This document shows, piece by piece, positions 49,113 through 60,600 of a stretch of 64,000 nt of DNA. Positions within the stretch are counted from its first letter, which is position 1, and each line of letters begins with the position of its first letter. The notes below the pieces were generated by a model that worked only from the letters and a program-made list of their open reading frames with translations, made no database searches and was not told where the DNA came from. The stretch spans positions 10,492,449-10,556,448 of the forward strand of contig OY744608.1 of NCBI GenBank assembly GCA_963556255.1. The letters run 5' to 3'. The DNA comes from Allolobophora icterica. Its lineage: Eukaryota > Annelida > Clitellata > Crassiclitellata > Lumbricidae. Made by a program: the position numbers and the translations under genes.

Positions 49113-50392
49113 CAGTGGTTTTCAACCTTTTCGTAGTGACGGAACCCTACACAAGCGCCCATTGGCTCACGGAACCCCGCGCGTTTCACCCATCCAATAT
49201 TGCTGGAAATAAATGTAATTGTAACTTCTAATGTAGGAATAATATTTACAATTTAGAATTTTGTTAAGCATACGGGTTATACTTTGCGACCCCGTGTTCA
49301 TAATCGGGTTCTCCCGACTGCTGACAGTCTAGCTCGTAAATCTTTCATAATTAGGATGATTTTCACCGGAATATAGGCCTTAGTACTTTAATCTGGACGT
49401 GATATAGGCCTACACATGTAAACCAAAATGCGGTTAGCAGTTGGATTAATAAAGGATATACTTACTTACTTACTTACTTTTAATAGGCCCTAACTTATTT
49501 GCACCATTGCTGCTGGTGTAGGTTATAATATCACATTACAAGTATAATACTTTAGCACTCAACTGTAGTGCACAAAACAATGCTACTGAACAACCGCATT
49601 TTTATTGTATTTCGCCAGCAACTATTTCCTACAGATGAAAATCACAGAATCACAGACACACCAGTAATAATTTGTCCTCAACAGACAAGAGTCGTTCTCG
49701 CGTTTTGTTTTTTGTGGTTTAGTCATGGTAGAAAATCCGAACTCGCATAGGTAACTAGTCGAAAAGTGCATTAGAATTTCACAAATCTTTCCTAGCAATA
49801 GAAGAATATTCCTCCGACCAATATCCACGACGAGTTCTAGTCTAGCTCTGCGTGTTGAGCACCATCAGTCGCGAGTTCTTCTCTTTCAAAGTGAAATGAT
49901 CCAAAGAAGAATTAATTCCTATAAATGGGTTTCCATGACCCAGTCGTAGGCCTACTGCTCAACGGGTATTGATGGAAATAGACTTCAAATAGGGCCTAGT
50001 TATCGAGACTGATGGACAAAGCGTCCAAATGGTGCAAAGTAAACGGTAAAATCTTCTGGTAGCCTACTTTGTCTGAATGGCATTTGGAAACTATCTTGAG
50101 AATTCCATTTGATGCATATATGCCTCTTCCAAATTATAAGACTCTTGTGTATATGGGTATGTATGTAATACATATAAAATGCAACATTCACGTATACAAT
50201 AATGTTATTTATTTTAACATAGAATTGTGTCAAGAAGGAATGACTGAAAGCTATAAAGAATTCTGCTCATTGCTAATGCTTTTGTGAATCATTCAGTTGA
50301 TGTTGTACAAGTTTATTTTGAACTGCCGCGGAACCCCTAGCCGACGCCCGCGGAACCCTTGGGGTCCGCGGAACCCCGGTTGAAAACCACTG
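49113..50392. mobile_element. Non-autonomous hAT element (1280 bp)
   Basis: Ends CAGTGGTTTTCAACC and GGTTGAAAACCACTG form a perfect 15-bp inverted pair. They are flanked by the perfect 8-bp duplication AAGTAAAG (49105-49112 and 50393-50400). GC-rich GCGGAACCCC blocks sit at both ends. The interior has only short open frames and no recognisable transposase. A (TACT)n-tailed LINE end near 49440-49480 lies inside. Confidence 0.92.
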
Positions 50393-50454
50393 AAGTAAAG
50401 TATTAAAGTAATGCTCCCATATCCCATGTGGGACATAGGGGAGATGCTTATTTC

Positions 50455-50695
50455 CTTCTCTTAGGCCCTTGAACCGGCAATGGACGAATCCCAAGGTCGT
50501 GGACACGGGCCAGTGCATTGCAGGACTTGCTCTTTACTTCCCAGCTTACACCGCTTCCAAATTAACATGCATGGTGATAGAGGCGTGCAGCGTGCACAAA
50601 CAACTTGCTTAGGGTCTTTACACGGAGTCGAACCTGCAACCACATGATCCGCGAGCAACCGTGTTACCAACAGACCACTGTGTCGCACTCGAAGC
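50455..50695 (-). mobile_element. tRNA-derived SINE
   Basis: On the - strand: A box GTGGTCTGTTGGTAACACGG, B box GGTTCGACTCC. The body contains CCTAAGCAAGTTG and CCATGCATGTTAATTTGG. It is a different body from SINE-A. Confidence 0.7.
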
Positions 50696-51114
50696 TACCA
50701 TCAATTGATACCTTGTTCGATTGATAATTTATTGTGCTTTAGAAATCATTAATCATTGAATTATGTTAGATTATATTAGATTTAGTGAGAAGGTCCATTT
50801 TCTAAATTTCAACTGCCTTGACCCTGTGTTCGGCCTTCTAACTGTGTTAATTGTCTGTAGCAGTCCATGTCCAGTTGGTTAGAGTGCTTGCCGTGTAAGT
50901 TGCCATGAAACGATTTAGTGTGCAGGACCTTGAGCTAGTTTTTTACTCACAATTAATAATATTTGCTGTACTTTTATGTATTTGGATATTTATATATTTA
51001 TATAGCACCTTTTAGGATCCTCTCAGAGGGAGATCTAAGTAGGTGCCTCTAAAGGCCAGCTGCCTTTGATCTTATGTTTTGATTTGGTAACAGTTTTAGT
51101 TGTTTGAAGCAGTC

Positions 51115-51134
51115 CTTATATATATATATATACG

Positions 51135-51165
<31 letters not shown>
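51115..51165. repeat. (TA)n microsatellite
   Basis: Two TA runs with one ACG interruption. Confidence 0.95.
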
Positions 51166-51166
<1 letters not shown>

Positions 51167-51239
51167 CATTCTTATGGATTATGGATTTTTATATAGGGTC
51201 TGTTAAGTACCTCTCAGATGCCGGTCTAATTAGGTATTA

Positions 51240-51336
51240 TTATTATGTATTTATTAAGCACCACTACCTAATTACCAAGCATTAATCGATGGCGCTGAGC
51301 AGTTGTGCTTGAAGGATTTTCTCAAGGTCCCTACAC
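51240..51336 (-). mobile_element. SINE, left part of a copy split by hAT
   Basis: It reads AATTACCAAGCATTAATCGA, GGCGCTGAGCAGTTGTG and AAGGATTTTCTCAAGGTCCC, and continues after the hAT insert at 51675-51770 with AGTAACCGTCTCGGGAGAGG (worn B-box region in reverse). It is the same family as 24410-24535. Confidence 0.75.
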
Positions 51337-51674
51337 CAGCGGTTCTCAACCTGTGGTCCGCGGACCACTGGTGGTCCGCGGCCATCTGCCTGGTGGTCCG
51401 CGAGCAGGGCCTACAATTTACTTTTTTTACAATAAAAACATGCAAACAGACAAATTTTGTCAATTTTAAAAATATTTGTTCAAAAATTTATTAAATTTAA
51501 TAGTACATAATAAGTAAAATATTTAATCTTATCCAATTTATTATTCTATACTATGATTTTATATGAATTTTTAATTTTATAGGGTTTCCAGTGACACAAT
51601 TTTTAGTGGTGGTCCGCGACCGAGACACAAAATTTATAAGTGGTCCTTGAGTCTAAAAAGGTTGAGAACCGCTG
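51337..51674. mobile_element. Non-autonomous hAT element (338 bp)
   Basis: Ends CAGCGGTTCTCAACC and GGTTGAGAACCGCTG form a perfect 15-bp inverted pair. They are flanked by the perfect 8-bp duplication CCCTACAC (51329-51336 and 51675-51682). GGTGGTCCGCG blocks repeat near both ends. A sister copy is at 52259-52549. Confidence 0.94.
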
Positions 51675-51770
51675 CCCTACACAGTAACCGTCTCGGGAGA
51701 GGCTCAAGCACGTACTCACCACATTACAAGGTTAGTGCTCCAGCCAATCAGGTACCGTGCATCTAAAAAT
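51675..51770 (-). mobile_element. SINE, right part of the copy split by hAT
   Basis: GAGGCTCAAGCACGTACTCACC and CAAGGTTAGTGCTCCAGCC are the reversed B-box and A-box parts of the tRNA-like head. Confidence 0.72.
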
Positions 51771-51857
51771 TAGCTGGAAGTGTTTATCGAATGGAGTTGT
51801 CTCTAATGGTAGAGATCTGGATCTCTTCTGTAGAAGTCTGGTGCAAGGACATTATTC

Positions 51858-51985
51858 CAACTGCTCCATTTTTGCTCCAGTTGCTCCATTTTTACTCCAA
51901 TTGCTCCATTTGTACTTCATTTGCTCCATTTGTACTTCAGTTGCTCCATTTTTACTCCAATTGCTCCGTTTTTACTCCAATTACA
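51858..51985. repeat. 20-bp minisatellite TTGCTCCATTTTTACTCCAA
   Basis: About seven units with TGTACTTCA variants. Confidence 0.92.
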
Positions 51986-51994
51986 TGTTTTTTC

Positions 51995-52078
51995 AGGGCT
52001 GTCATGCTGGAAGATCCCCTGAATAGTTTGTTCAGAGAGAGGTGCTATGTAGATTTCAATTGATTGATTGATTCATAA
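51995..52078 (+). mobile_element. SINE tail with (GATT)n
   Basis: GTCATGCTGGAAGATCCCCT, then GAGGTGCTATGTAGATTTC and (GATT)n. Confidence 0.65.
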
Positions 52079-52224
52079 ATCGACAATAAAATAAACAAAA
52101 TAAAATAAAATAAACAATAAAAGCCTTTTTATAATTCCAGTTACATGTAATTACGTTGTTGCCTTCTGGGGTGCTGTAAAGGTTCTACTAAACTTTGCGG
52201 CTTGCCAGTCTACTAGGTTTTCGC

Positions 52225-52850
52225 ACTGGGTTTGTAATCCACAGATTGTGGGTTAGAGCAGCGGTTCTCAACCTCTGGTCCGCGGACCATTGGTGGTCCG
52301 CGGCCATCTGTCTGGTGGTCCGCGATCAAGGCCTACGATTTATATTTTTACAATTTAAAACATGTAAACAGACAAATTTTGTAAATTTTTGTTTTATTTC
52401 AATCGCCAGAATCGGCAGATAGCAGCAGGAAACTAATGATACACGGATTTATGGCAAAAAATTTCTTTTGTATTAATTTGGTTTTTGGCACAATTTTTAG
52501 TGGTGGTCCGTGACCGAGACACAAAATCTCAAAAGGTTGAGAACCGCTGGGTTAGAGGACTCCAATTAATGATCCTTGGCAAGTGATGTGTGCGTCAGGC
52601 TAAGATTGATTGAACCTGCAAAATATACGACTTATTCTCCAAAGATTTTTTAACTGCTGAGGAATTATTTTGCAGTAATCCAAAGCTTGTGGGTTAGACC
52701 GTTAGAGCACGCTGTGAGGACTCCAATTAATGATCCTGGACATGTGATTCCTTCATCAGGTTAAGATTGATTGAACCTACCTGTGCAAAAATGTACGATT
52801 TATTCTCCAAAGATTTTTTAACTGCTGAGGAATTATTTTTACTTGTTGCT
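52225..52850 (+). repeat. Tandemly duplicated SINE-like segment
   Basis: Two copies of TTGTGGGTTAGA, GGACTCCAATTAATGATCCT, AAGATTGATTGAACCT and TTCTCCAAAGATTTTTTAAC lie side by side (first about 52230-52675, second about 52676-52845). Only the first carries the hAT insert, so the insert came after the duplication or was present in only one of the copied units. Confidence 0.8.
52259..52549. mobile_element. Non-autonomous hAT element (291 bp)
   Basis: Ends CAGCGGTTCTCAACC and GGTTGAGAACCGCTG. It is flanked by the perfect 8-bp duplication GGTTAGAG (52251-52258 and 52550-52557). It is inserted in a SINE A box. It is a close sister of 51337-51674, with an internal deletion and substitutions. Confidence 0.94.
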
Positions 52851-53106
52851 TGCAAAATGAAGGAAATGATTAAGATAAATTGCTGTGTAATTTCACTGTT
52901 TTTTGTCTGCTTTGAGGAGACACGAAACATGCTTACAGGTATACTCTGAGCAAACTCCAAGCTACAGAGGAGCACTATGCCACTTAGAGTATACTCACGA
53001 GTGCACTTATTGCGCCATAAGTTAACTTGGAAACTGTGTAGAGACCAGTTCTATGGGGATTTAATTGAGCAATGTCAATACGGAGTGCTTCTCCACCAGA
53101 CAGACT
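52851..53106. other. Intergenic, nothing recognised
   Basis: Unique sequence. The end (about 53090-53116) is part of the SINE-C target of the foldback element. Confidence 0.45.
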
Positions 53107-53116
53107 GATCTTCTGG

Positions 53117-54091
53117 TTCAGGGGGCTTTCACCTCCGGACGATTCACCTCTAGGGGTATTCACCTCCGGACGTTTCACCTCCGGACGTTTCACCTCCGGA
53201 CGATTCACCTCTAGGGGTTTTCACCTCTAGGGGCTTTCACCTCTAGGGGCTTTCACCTCCAAATGTAAAATGAGACCTTTTGAAGAGATTTATTTACGCA
53301 AGTTATTTACGCCGAAAACACAACAGACAACATACAAACTATGAAACTAAATATCACTAAGCAATGAAGTAGATATCTTATCTAAATTCATTTCTTATGC
53401 GCCTATGGTTCTTCTTCTTTATGTTCTCTGCCCTTGGGCAGGTTCGTATGACCAGTGACGCCATCTTTCTCGATTCTGTGCCTCCCCTTTCAGTCCACTG
53501 TATCCCTCTCCTGTCATCATCCAGTCCAGTAGGATTGTTCTCTGTCTTCCTCGCGCTTTCTTCCCCTCCATTCTTCCCTCAATGATGTCTTTTAGTAGGT
53601 TATGAGACCTATGGTTAATTATGGTTAATTAGGGCATACAGTCACTGGCGCGCGAATTGGTCTGCCCTTATCATCTGCCGTTATCAGGTTATTAGGTGTC
53701 TACTTAGCTAGGTTCTAGAAGCTTTCATTGTCTTCTTATCTCAATTCATTTCTTGTGTTCGAAATCTGCTTCATTAATTGCATGTTGACACTAAGAAATC
53801 TACTTCATTGCTTAGTGATAATAATTGTTTCATAGTTTGTATGTTGTCTGTTATGTTTTCGGCGTAAATAACTTGCGTAAATAAATCTCTACAAAAGGTC
53901 TCATTTTACATTTGGAGGTGAAAGCCCCTAGAGGTGAAAGCCCCTAGAGGTGAAAACCCCTAGAGGTGAAAGCCCCTAGAGGTGAAAGCCCCTAGAGGTG
54001 AATCGTCCGGAGGTGAAACGTCCGGAGGTGAAACGTCCGGAGGTGAATACCCCTAGAGGTTAATCGTCCGGAGGTGAAAGCCCCTGATACC
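53117..54091. mobile_element. Foldback element with tandem-repeat arms (975 bp)
   Basis: Two long inverted arms, about 53117-53385 and 53800-54091, are near-perfect reverse complements. The outer part of each arm is a tandem array of two 14-15-bp units, TCACCTCCGGACGT and TCACCTCTAGGGG. The inner part is unique (ATTTACGCAAGTTATTTACG and on to AAGTAGAT). A middle of about 415 bp has no recognised gene. The flanks carry a 10-bp direct repeat GATCTTCTGG (53107-53116 and 54092-54101) inside a SINE-C copy. Confidence 0.9.
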
Positions 54092-54311
54092 GATCTTCTG
54101 GCTGTTGACCTGATTAAAGCTTGGTTTATGTGCGCCATCGGTTGATAAGTAAGTAAGTAAGTAAGTAAATAGCCTTTATTTGCTTGTGCATTAGACACTG
54201 GCACAATAGAAGTTACTAATTTTTAGTAATAATATAATAATGATATTAATAATAATAGTAATTATAATTATAATAGTAATAATAGTAATAGTAATTAAAG
54301 TCGTATATATA

Positions 54312-54353
<42 letters not shown>

Positions 54354-54365
54354 TTATGAAGATGG
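54092..54365 (+). mobile_element. SINE-C, right part, with GTAA and AAT repeats
   Basis: TTGACCTGATTAAAGCTTGG, GTGCGCCATCGGTTGATAAG, a (GTAA)n insertion at about 54146-54168, GTGCATTAGACACTGGCAC, then irregular AATAGT/AAT repeats. The left part lies before the foldback element. Confidence 0.72.
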
Positions 54366-54770
54366 TCACTCCAGAGATTAATTTTCACACACTTAGTATC
54401 TGACTCCTGAGGGATTATATGTACCTCGGGGAAAAAAAAATAATAATAATAGTAATAATAATAATAATGCCACGTTTAGGAGGTAATTGATTGAAATGAC
54501 GAGATTTTATTGGCCTATAATCAAAAATTGCGACTTTCGGGGTAGAGTTTAGAGCTTGCGTTCATAAATCTGAGCTTATGAAGGGAGAGGATAATATGAA
54601 GCAGACTGGACGTGGAATGAGCTTTCGCTCCGAGCATTTATAACTTTCGGACGCCATTTCTCATCGTTCGTCGACCATTAACATTGACAACAGAACATAA
54701 TATAGAATAAGGACAGACCAAACACACAGAGGAACTGTTGCCACATGTACGCTTATAAGTACATACTTAC
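54366..54770. other. Intergenic, nothing recognised
   Basis: A short AAT run near 54437-54467. Otherwise unique sequence. Confidence 0.45.
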
Positions 54771-54771
54771 A

Positions 54772-54970
54772 TACATTTATATATATTTATATATGTGTAT
54801 ACTGACACCCCAATATATGTACACATATACATACAGATATGCCATGCATACACACACTACATGCATAAATGTATGAGTGTGTGTGAGCAAGTGTTTGTAT
54901 ACATATGCATGCATACACACACACTGTATACATGCATATATGTATATGTGTGTATGTATGGTATATCTGT

Positions 54971-55010
<40 letters not shown>

Positions 55011-55047
55011 GTACATGTATTTCTGTGTATATATATATAATTATATA

Positions 55048-55087
<40 letters not shown>

Positions 55088-55090
55088 TGC
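54772..55090. repeat. TA/CATA/CACA microsatellite complex
   Basis: Two TA runs (54977-55007, 55029-55085) with TACATACACACA stretches before them. A CA run follows at 55252-55290. Confidence 0.95.
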
Positions 55091-56050
55091 AATGTATTTT
55101 GAGAGTGCTATGTAATTAAATGTAATTGTGTTGTTTTATTGGATCTTCGTCCATCTGGATATGTTTTTCATCTACATTTACTGTGTCTGCTCAACAGCAG
55201 CATTTCAGTCGCGTGCACATGTACCAGTACAAACACACATACATATTCAGATGCACACACACGCACACACATACTCACACACACACACAAGCACAGATTC
55301 AATTCAATTCAATATTCGCTTAATTCAGATTAGACAAGTTGTCACAGATGCAACGTATTTATACTTGTGCTCGCACCCATGCATACGTACAACATTCAGA
55401 TGCTTAGATGCAATATTGTTGTAGCTTTATTGTTTGATATGGTGTGTCTCCTGAAAGACTACAGTTACAAATGTACTTTCTACGTAACTTTTAGCATTGG
55501 CGCTGTTGACAGTTCACTGTGTGTGTAAAGCGTCCTAGAAGTAGCTTGCCACCAACGATGCTATATAAATTGTTGTAATTCCAATTACAATTACAACTGT
55601 AGACAAGTGTTATGCCCAGTGGTTAAGTTGCCCCATCCAGAGGTCGTGGATCTCCAAAGTTTTGCAAAAGTTAAAAGCTATGTCGTTCTGGCTGACCTGT
55701 AATTGACACTGGCTATTGGGATAAAACTAGAAATACGTGAAACATGAGGCATATCATCGATTAACCAAAGTTATGTGATTATTTCAACCAAAGATATGTT
55801 TAGATGACAGGTCTCCTGTTTAACTGTCACATCTCATAGTTCAGGTAGTGAATCTCAGATCAGAGATTCCATGTCTCAGATACGTCGGGATCTGGCTAAA
55901 TTTAACCGCTGCCTCTGTCTTTGTTCTCCCACGAGGTTTTCTATTGAAGCAGGTAAACAATCTTTACCTTTACCTCTCTTCATGCGTACGTTTGAGATGT
56001 TCTGTAAAGGTACTACATAAATGTCCGTCCTGTTAATTATGAAGAGAAGA
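55091..56050. other. Intergenic, nothing recognised
   Basis: A CA tract at 55252-55290 and a worn SINE-B/C-type tail near 55530-55590. The rest is unique sequence without a recognised exon. Confidence 0.45.
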
Positions 56051-56054
56051 AGAA

Positions 56055-56330
56055 GAAGAAGAGCAGTCCCTTAAGGTAGCCCTGAGGCAGCCATTGGTAT
56101 TGTGTTAGTGACTTCATTCACCTAGCCTCGGCATATAAGAGCGGATAGCTAGTCCTCTCCCTCGCCATCTCATCTTCCCACCAACAGTGTATGGTCAGTG
56201 TACTCATTATAGCTGAGTTGGCTAGGGGCGCAGGTGGAGCAGAAATTTTGCACCAAATTTCTGCCCTTGTGGGGATTTGAACCCCTGACCTCTCGATAGA
56301 CAGGGTCCAGCACACTAATCACTACACTAC
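56055..56330 (-). mobile_element. SINE-A, near full length
   Basis: On the - strand: A box TAGTGTAGTGATTAGTGTGC, B box GGTTCAAATCCCC, body GGGAAGATGAGATGGCGAGG, CTTATATGCCGAGGC, ending CTTAAGGGACTGCTCTTC and a (CTT)n tail. Confidence 0.85.
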
Positions 56331-57520
56331 ACTGTTAATTAAACTATTACTAAATTATGTTTACTAATTATCGTGTGTATAATATAGTTATAATTAAATT
56401 GCATTTAATAATAATTATCTCCGTGACACCACAGGCCACCTTTGGAAGCAACCAGGGAAAAGTAACACAGTAGTGCAGATCCCTCCCCCCCCCCATCCAC
56501 TCTAAGAACATATTCAGCACTTAGCTGCTGTGGCCTTTGAAACTCTTAGCGGGGCTGTCGATCAAGACGTCCTATTAATTATGCCTATTAATTATAACAA
56601 CAGTCTTCATTCACTGAACAAGAGACATTTATTATGATTAATTTGCCAGTGAAGTCTCCATATTAAATTACATTTTATTATTATTATTAGTGGTGCTGTT
56701 GGTTTTATATTGCTAGTGGTGTTTTTGATGGTGCTGGTGGTGGAGATGATGGTGACAAGGCAGAGGTGGAAAATGTGCTATGCACATATTCATGTGCTTC
56801 TTGTTTCTTCTTTGTTGAGGGGTTCATCACCCGGTGGTGTCTCAATCGCACTTCTCAATGTCATTCTCCACTCATTTTGATCCTTTGCCACCAGATTCAG
56901 CCTTTGCACATCATATCTGCATCAATGTCTTAAATCTCATATGCATAGCCTTAATATAATCCCTGCCCAGATGTTGACCCTCCCATAATCAGTCCTGGCC
57001 CCAAAACTGGCCAAATGCTCTGGCTGTTGAAGGCTTGATTTGATGCTATAGCACCAACAATAAACTCGTCTTCCTGGCACGGCGTTTGTGTGGTTCTGAG
57101 AAATTTCAGGGATTTACATTTACATTAGACTTACGTTTGCACATAATACATAATGCATGGGTGCAACAGAAATTTGTGTCAGATGAGACAAACCATGATA
57201 ACTGGAACGCATGCTCATACATATGATATCTGTAATTATATTAACTTGTGCTTTATAAATCTTCGTATAGCAATAATAACTGTTTTGAAATATTATAATA
57301 TTATTATTAAAAATAATAATAATAATATTAATTAAAGTTTACCATATGTCGTATAGTGGTCTCTCTTGTCTCTGGCAGCCGGACTTGGATGTCCAGGTGA
57401 TATATCTGGACAGTGGACACCACTGGACAGCCCTCTGACTCCACGCAGAGCTTGTGAATAAACTATGCTTAGCCTTAACATAGCGCTTTAGAAATTTGAA
57501 GATTAGGATTATGGTGTATG
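56331..57520. other. Intergenic, nothing recognised
   Basis: A poly-C run near 56485, short AAT and GGTGCTGGTGG tracts, and a SINE-B tail near 57430-57510. No exon was recognised. ZDHHC 5' UTR exons could lie here unseen. Confidence 0.45.
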
Positions 57521-57524
57521 GTAT

Positions 57525-57600
57525 ATTATATATATAACGTATATATATATAACATATATATATAACATATATATATATAATATATATATATATTATGTTG
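57525..57600. repeat. ATATATAAC microsatellite
   Basis: TA-rich repeat just upstream of the first ZDHHC coding exon. Confidence 0.9.
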
Positions 57601-57619
57601 TGTATGTGTGTATGAGCAG

Positions 57620-60600
57620 ATGGGGATGTCATCAAGTGAAGTCGTACATCGGAATACAAGTCGTCAGAATGGCTGGACTTGGCCGCCTCATCCATTCCAG
57701 GTCATCGCTTGGTGTGTCATCGCCTACCTGGCCACGTTTCTCTATCTTACAACCGCGCCATCACTGATATCTGCTCTCGAATATGCCAATTATGCCGTAT
57801 CCTTTTTTTCGATCAGTGCATCGCAAACAGCCAGGGCTACAAAGACCCTACTTTTTGAATAGAAACAATTTACCCCAACAGCAACATTATAGTCGTTACT
57901 GACTAATAATCTGAATGATTAAAATTTGTTTCAGCATACCTACGGTCCTTAGGCTGTTGCTCAGTCTCCTCAGACTGGCCTTTGGTATTGACTGAATCAC
58001 AAAACTGTTTTGGAAGGCCATTGATTGATCCCTTGTGCATTGTTGCAGCACAGTAGCTCATTGGATAGAGCGCGGTAATGAGTAGAGTCTGGGTTCGAGC
58101 CTCCACTCAGGAGGTCAATGCGTAGGGGGCTTGAGCAAGTCTTTCATGCACAACTGCTCAGTACCATCGATGTTCTGTTGTATGGTTGTGTATGCATTTC
58201 TGAACTTCGGAAGGAGGGGAATTTATATCAAATGCGGTTGTATTGCATTATTGTATTGTTATAAAGGCACTGTAGAATTTGTAGGATGAAACTGAAATAT
58301 GATAGAAAGGAAGAAGAGAAGAAGATTTGCCAACAGTCTAGGTGACTATATGGCTGGTTGACAGTTTGGTGGCTGGCCGGTTATCTAATTGGATGGCTCA
58401 GTGGTTGACTGGCTGGCCTCTGACTGTTTGCCTGGCTACCTGGCTGAGTGGCTGGCTGTTTGATTAGCTGTATTTCTGACTATTTGGTGACTGGCTGACT
58501 GTCTAACTGGATGACTTACTTGTAATCTGTGGGCATTTGGTGATTTGACTGGCTGCCTGTCTGACTGGGTGACATAAATGGGAATTCAGTGAGTCACATG
58601 ACCTGTCAGCCAGTCACTCATTTAGTCAGTCATATGCAAGTAAGTCAGCCAGCCAAGCTCACAAAGTTTCACTGGCTGGTTGACCAGTCAGTCAGTCAGT
58701 CAGCCAGCCAGCCCTATTTGCCTGCTTACCATCCTGTCATTCAGGTGAATTGTTTTATCAACCAGTGGATCAGTTATTTAACGGTGTTATCCTGACCAAC
58801 TTCTTCCAGATATTTTCCGTTATATTAGTTATACATCTAATTGTTCATCTTCTTGCCTGCTCGATAAATCCGGCCGATGACGAAGTACTCAGGAAAATAC
58901 AGCACGGAAACAAGGAGGTCGCCACTTTCGACCGGTCGGCCCATCGACACGTCATAGAAAACTTCCACTGCTACATCTGCCAAGTTGACGTGTCAGTTGT
59001 AATATGTACTCAAGTACTCTCATGCTTTATTTACCTAGTACTTAGAATCGTTACCGTGTAAGTCTGCACGTTGGGCAATGCGGCTCTGTTTCATGGGAGA
59101 AACACTGTTCAAAGTTCTAGGACTCTTAGTTGTTTTTACATGAATGTTATATTTTCTTCTCATTTTAACTGTGTGCTGATGTGGGCAGGGTGAGAATTGT
59201 CGGGGGTTGGGTGGGTTCAACCCCCTAATCTTTCTTAGGACCCCATAGTCAAGTCTTCATTGCACACCCAACTCCACGTAAATCAATGTCTAACCCCCCA
59301 GTCTTTTTTCTACAATTCTCATACTGGATGTGGGTTTTCTGAAAAACACACTTGAAAATACATGCTCTGTAGCATTAGGTATGGCAGGACTTAGTTAACT
59401 GAAAAATGGACTCTAGTGGTTTTTCTAAATAAGTCTTCAATTACATTTTGTTGTATCATATGTAGAGCGAAAAGATCGAAGCACTGCAGTGCCTGTAACA
59501 AATGTGTATCCGTTTTCGATCATCACTGCAAGTGGCTAAACAACTGCGTTGGCCGACGAAACTATCGTCTGTTCCTCGCGACGTTGGTCAGTGCTGCAAC
59601 GGGCGCCCTCTGGATCGCCATCTTCAGTCTCATGGCTTTCATCGCTTACTTCACCGACAAAGAATCCGGCGAAATATTACGATCTTACAAAGGTCATAAT
59701 CATAATCTCAAGATGTTTACATTGCCCAAAGCAAGCTAAGTTGTGAGAACCAGTGGTGTAGGTTTGCCTAGAAAGTGGGGTACCAATTTTTACATCGTTT
59801 CCCCTTCATGACTGTCAGATAATTAATACTGCACCATTTATGTGCCATGCCTAATAATAATAATAATATTTATTTGGATATTTTTGTTGACCTTTTTAAA
59901 ACCTCGTAAAGTATAGCAATGTATGATTATTTTGCTGTTTTTAAAATTTCTTGCTGACTTGCAAAGCTGCATTTCCAGAATGGTTTTAGTGGTTTTGCCA
60001 TTATTGTGAAAGTGAACAGTTTTTATGCAACAGTTTTACTGCTCAACATTTCAATGCAAAATTATTGTTGTGTACTATGTTGGTACTGACAAACTTTGAG
60101 CTCTATGTACTTGAAAGTGCTATAGCAGTGTCTTTATACATGCATCAACTGCAGTCTGTATTTGTGTGACTATAGTAATTATTGTAATCACAGGTGCTTA
60201 ATCAAAACAAAATCGATAGGCATGGAGTAAAAATCGGTTCGGGGTCAGGATCCAAAGGGGTCAGGCAGACAGAGTCAGTCGACTAAGGTGGATGGTGAGG
60301 GAGGCAAGTGGAAGAGGAGGAATTGGGATAGGATTTGTGAAAGAGCAGTGTTTTCAGTTTTGAATAAAAGACCTGTGGAGAGAACGTTTGTAGCACATTT
60401 CATTTTCTAACTTTTATTGTGTTTCTTGATTTATTTAATGTTTATTTTGTCTCTGAAATTTCAGAAGGTCTCAGTTCATCAGGATCTGACCCCACATCTT
60501 CAACTTCCGCCAGCAACAGTGCAGCTGATTTCAGTAAGTACATGATACATACAGTGACAGCAGTTGGACTGGAATTAGCAGATCCAGTTATATTTAGCAG

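Noticed and set aside
53397..53585. 62-codon frame in the foldback centre
   Set aside because: Low-complexity Phe/Ser-rich reading with no transposase motif. It is probably noncoding.
58745..58809. Earlier start for ZDHHC exon 2, at acceptor 58745 or 58777
   Set aside because: 58745 breaks phase with the exon 1 donor. 58777 keeps phase but adds 11 residues relative to human spacing and has a poor pyrimidine tract. 58810 fits both.
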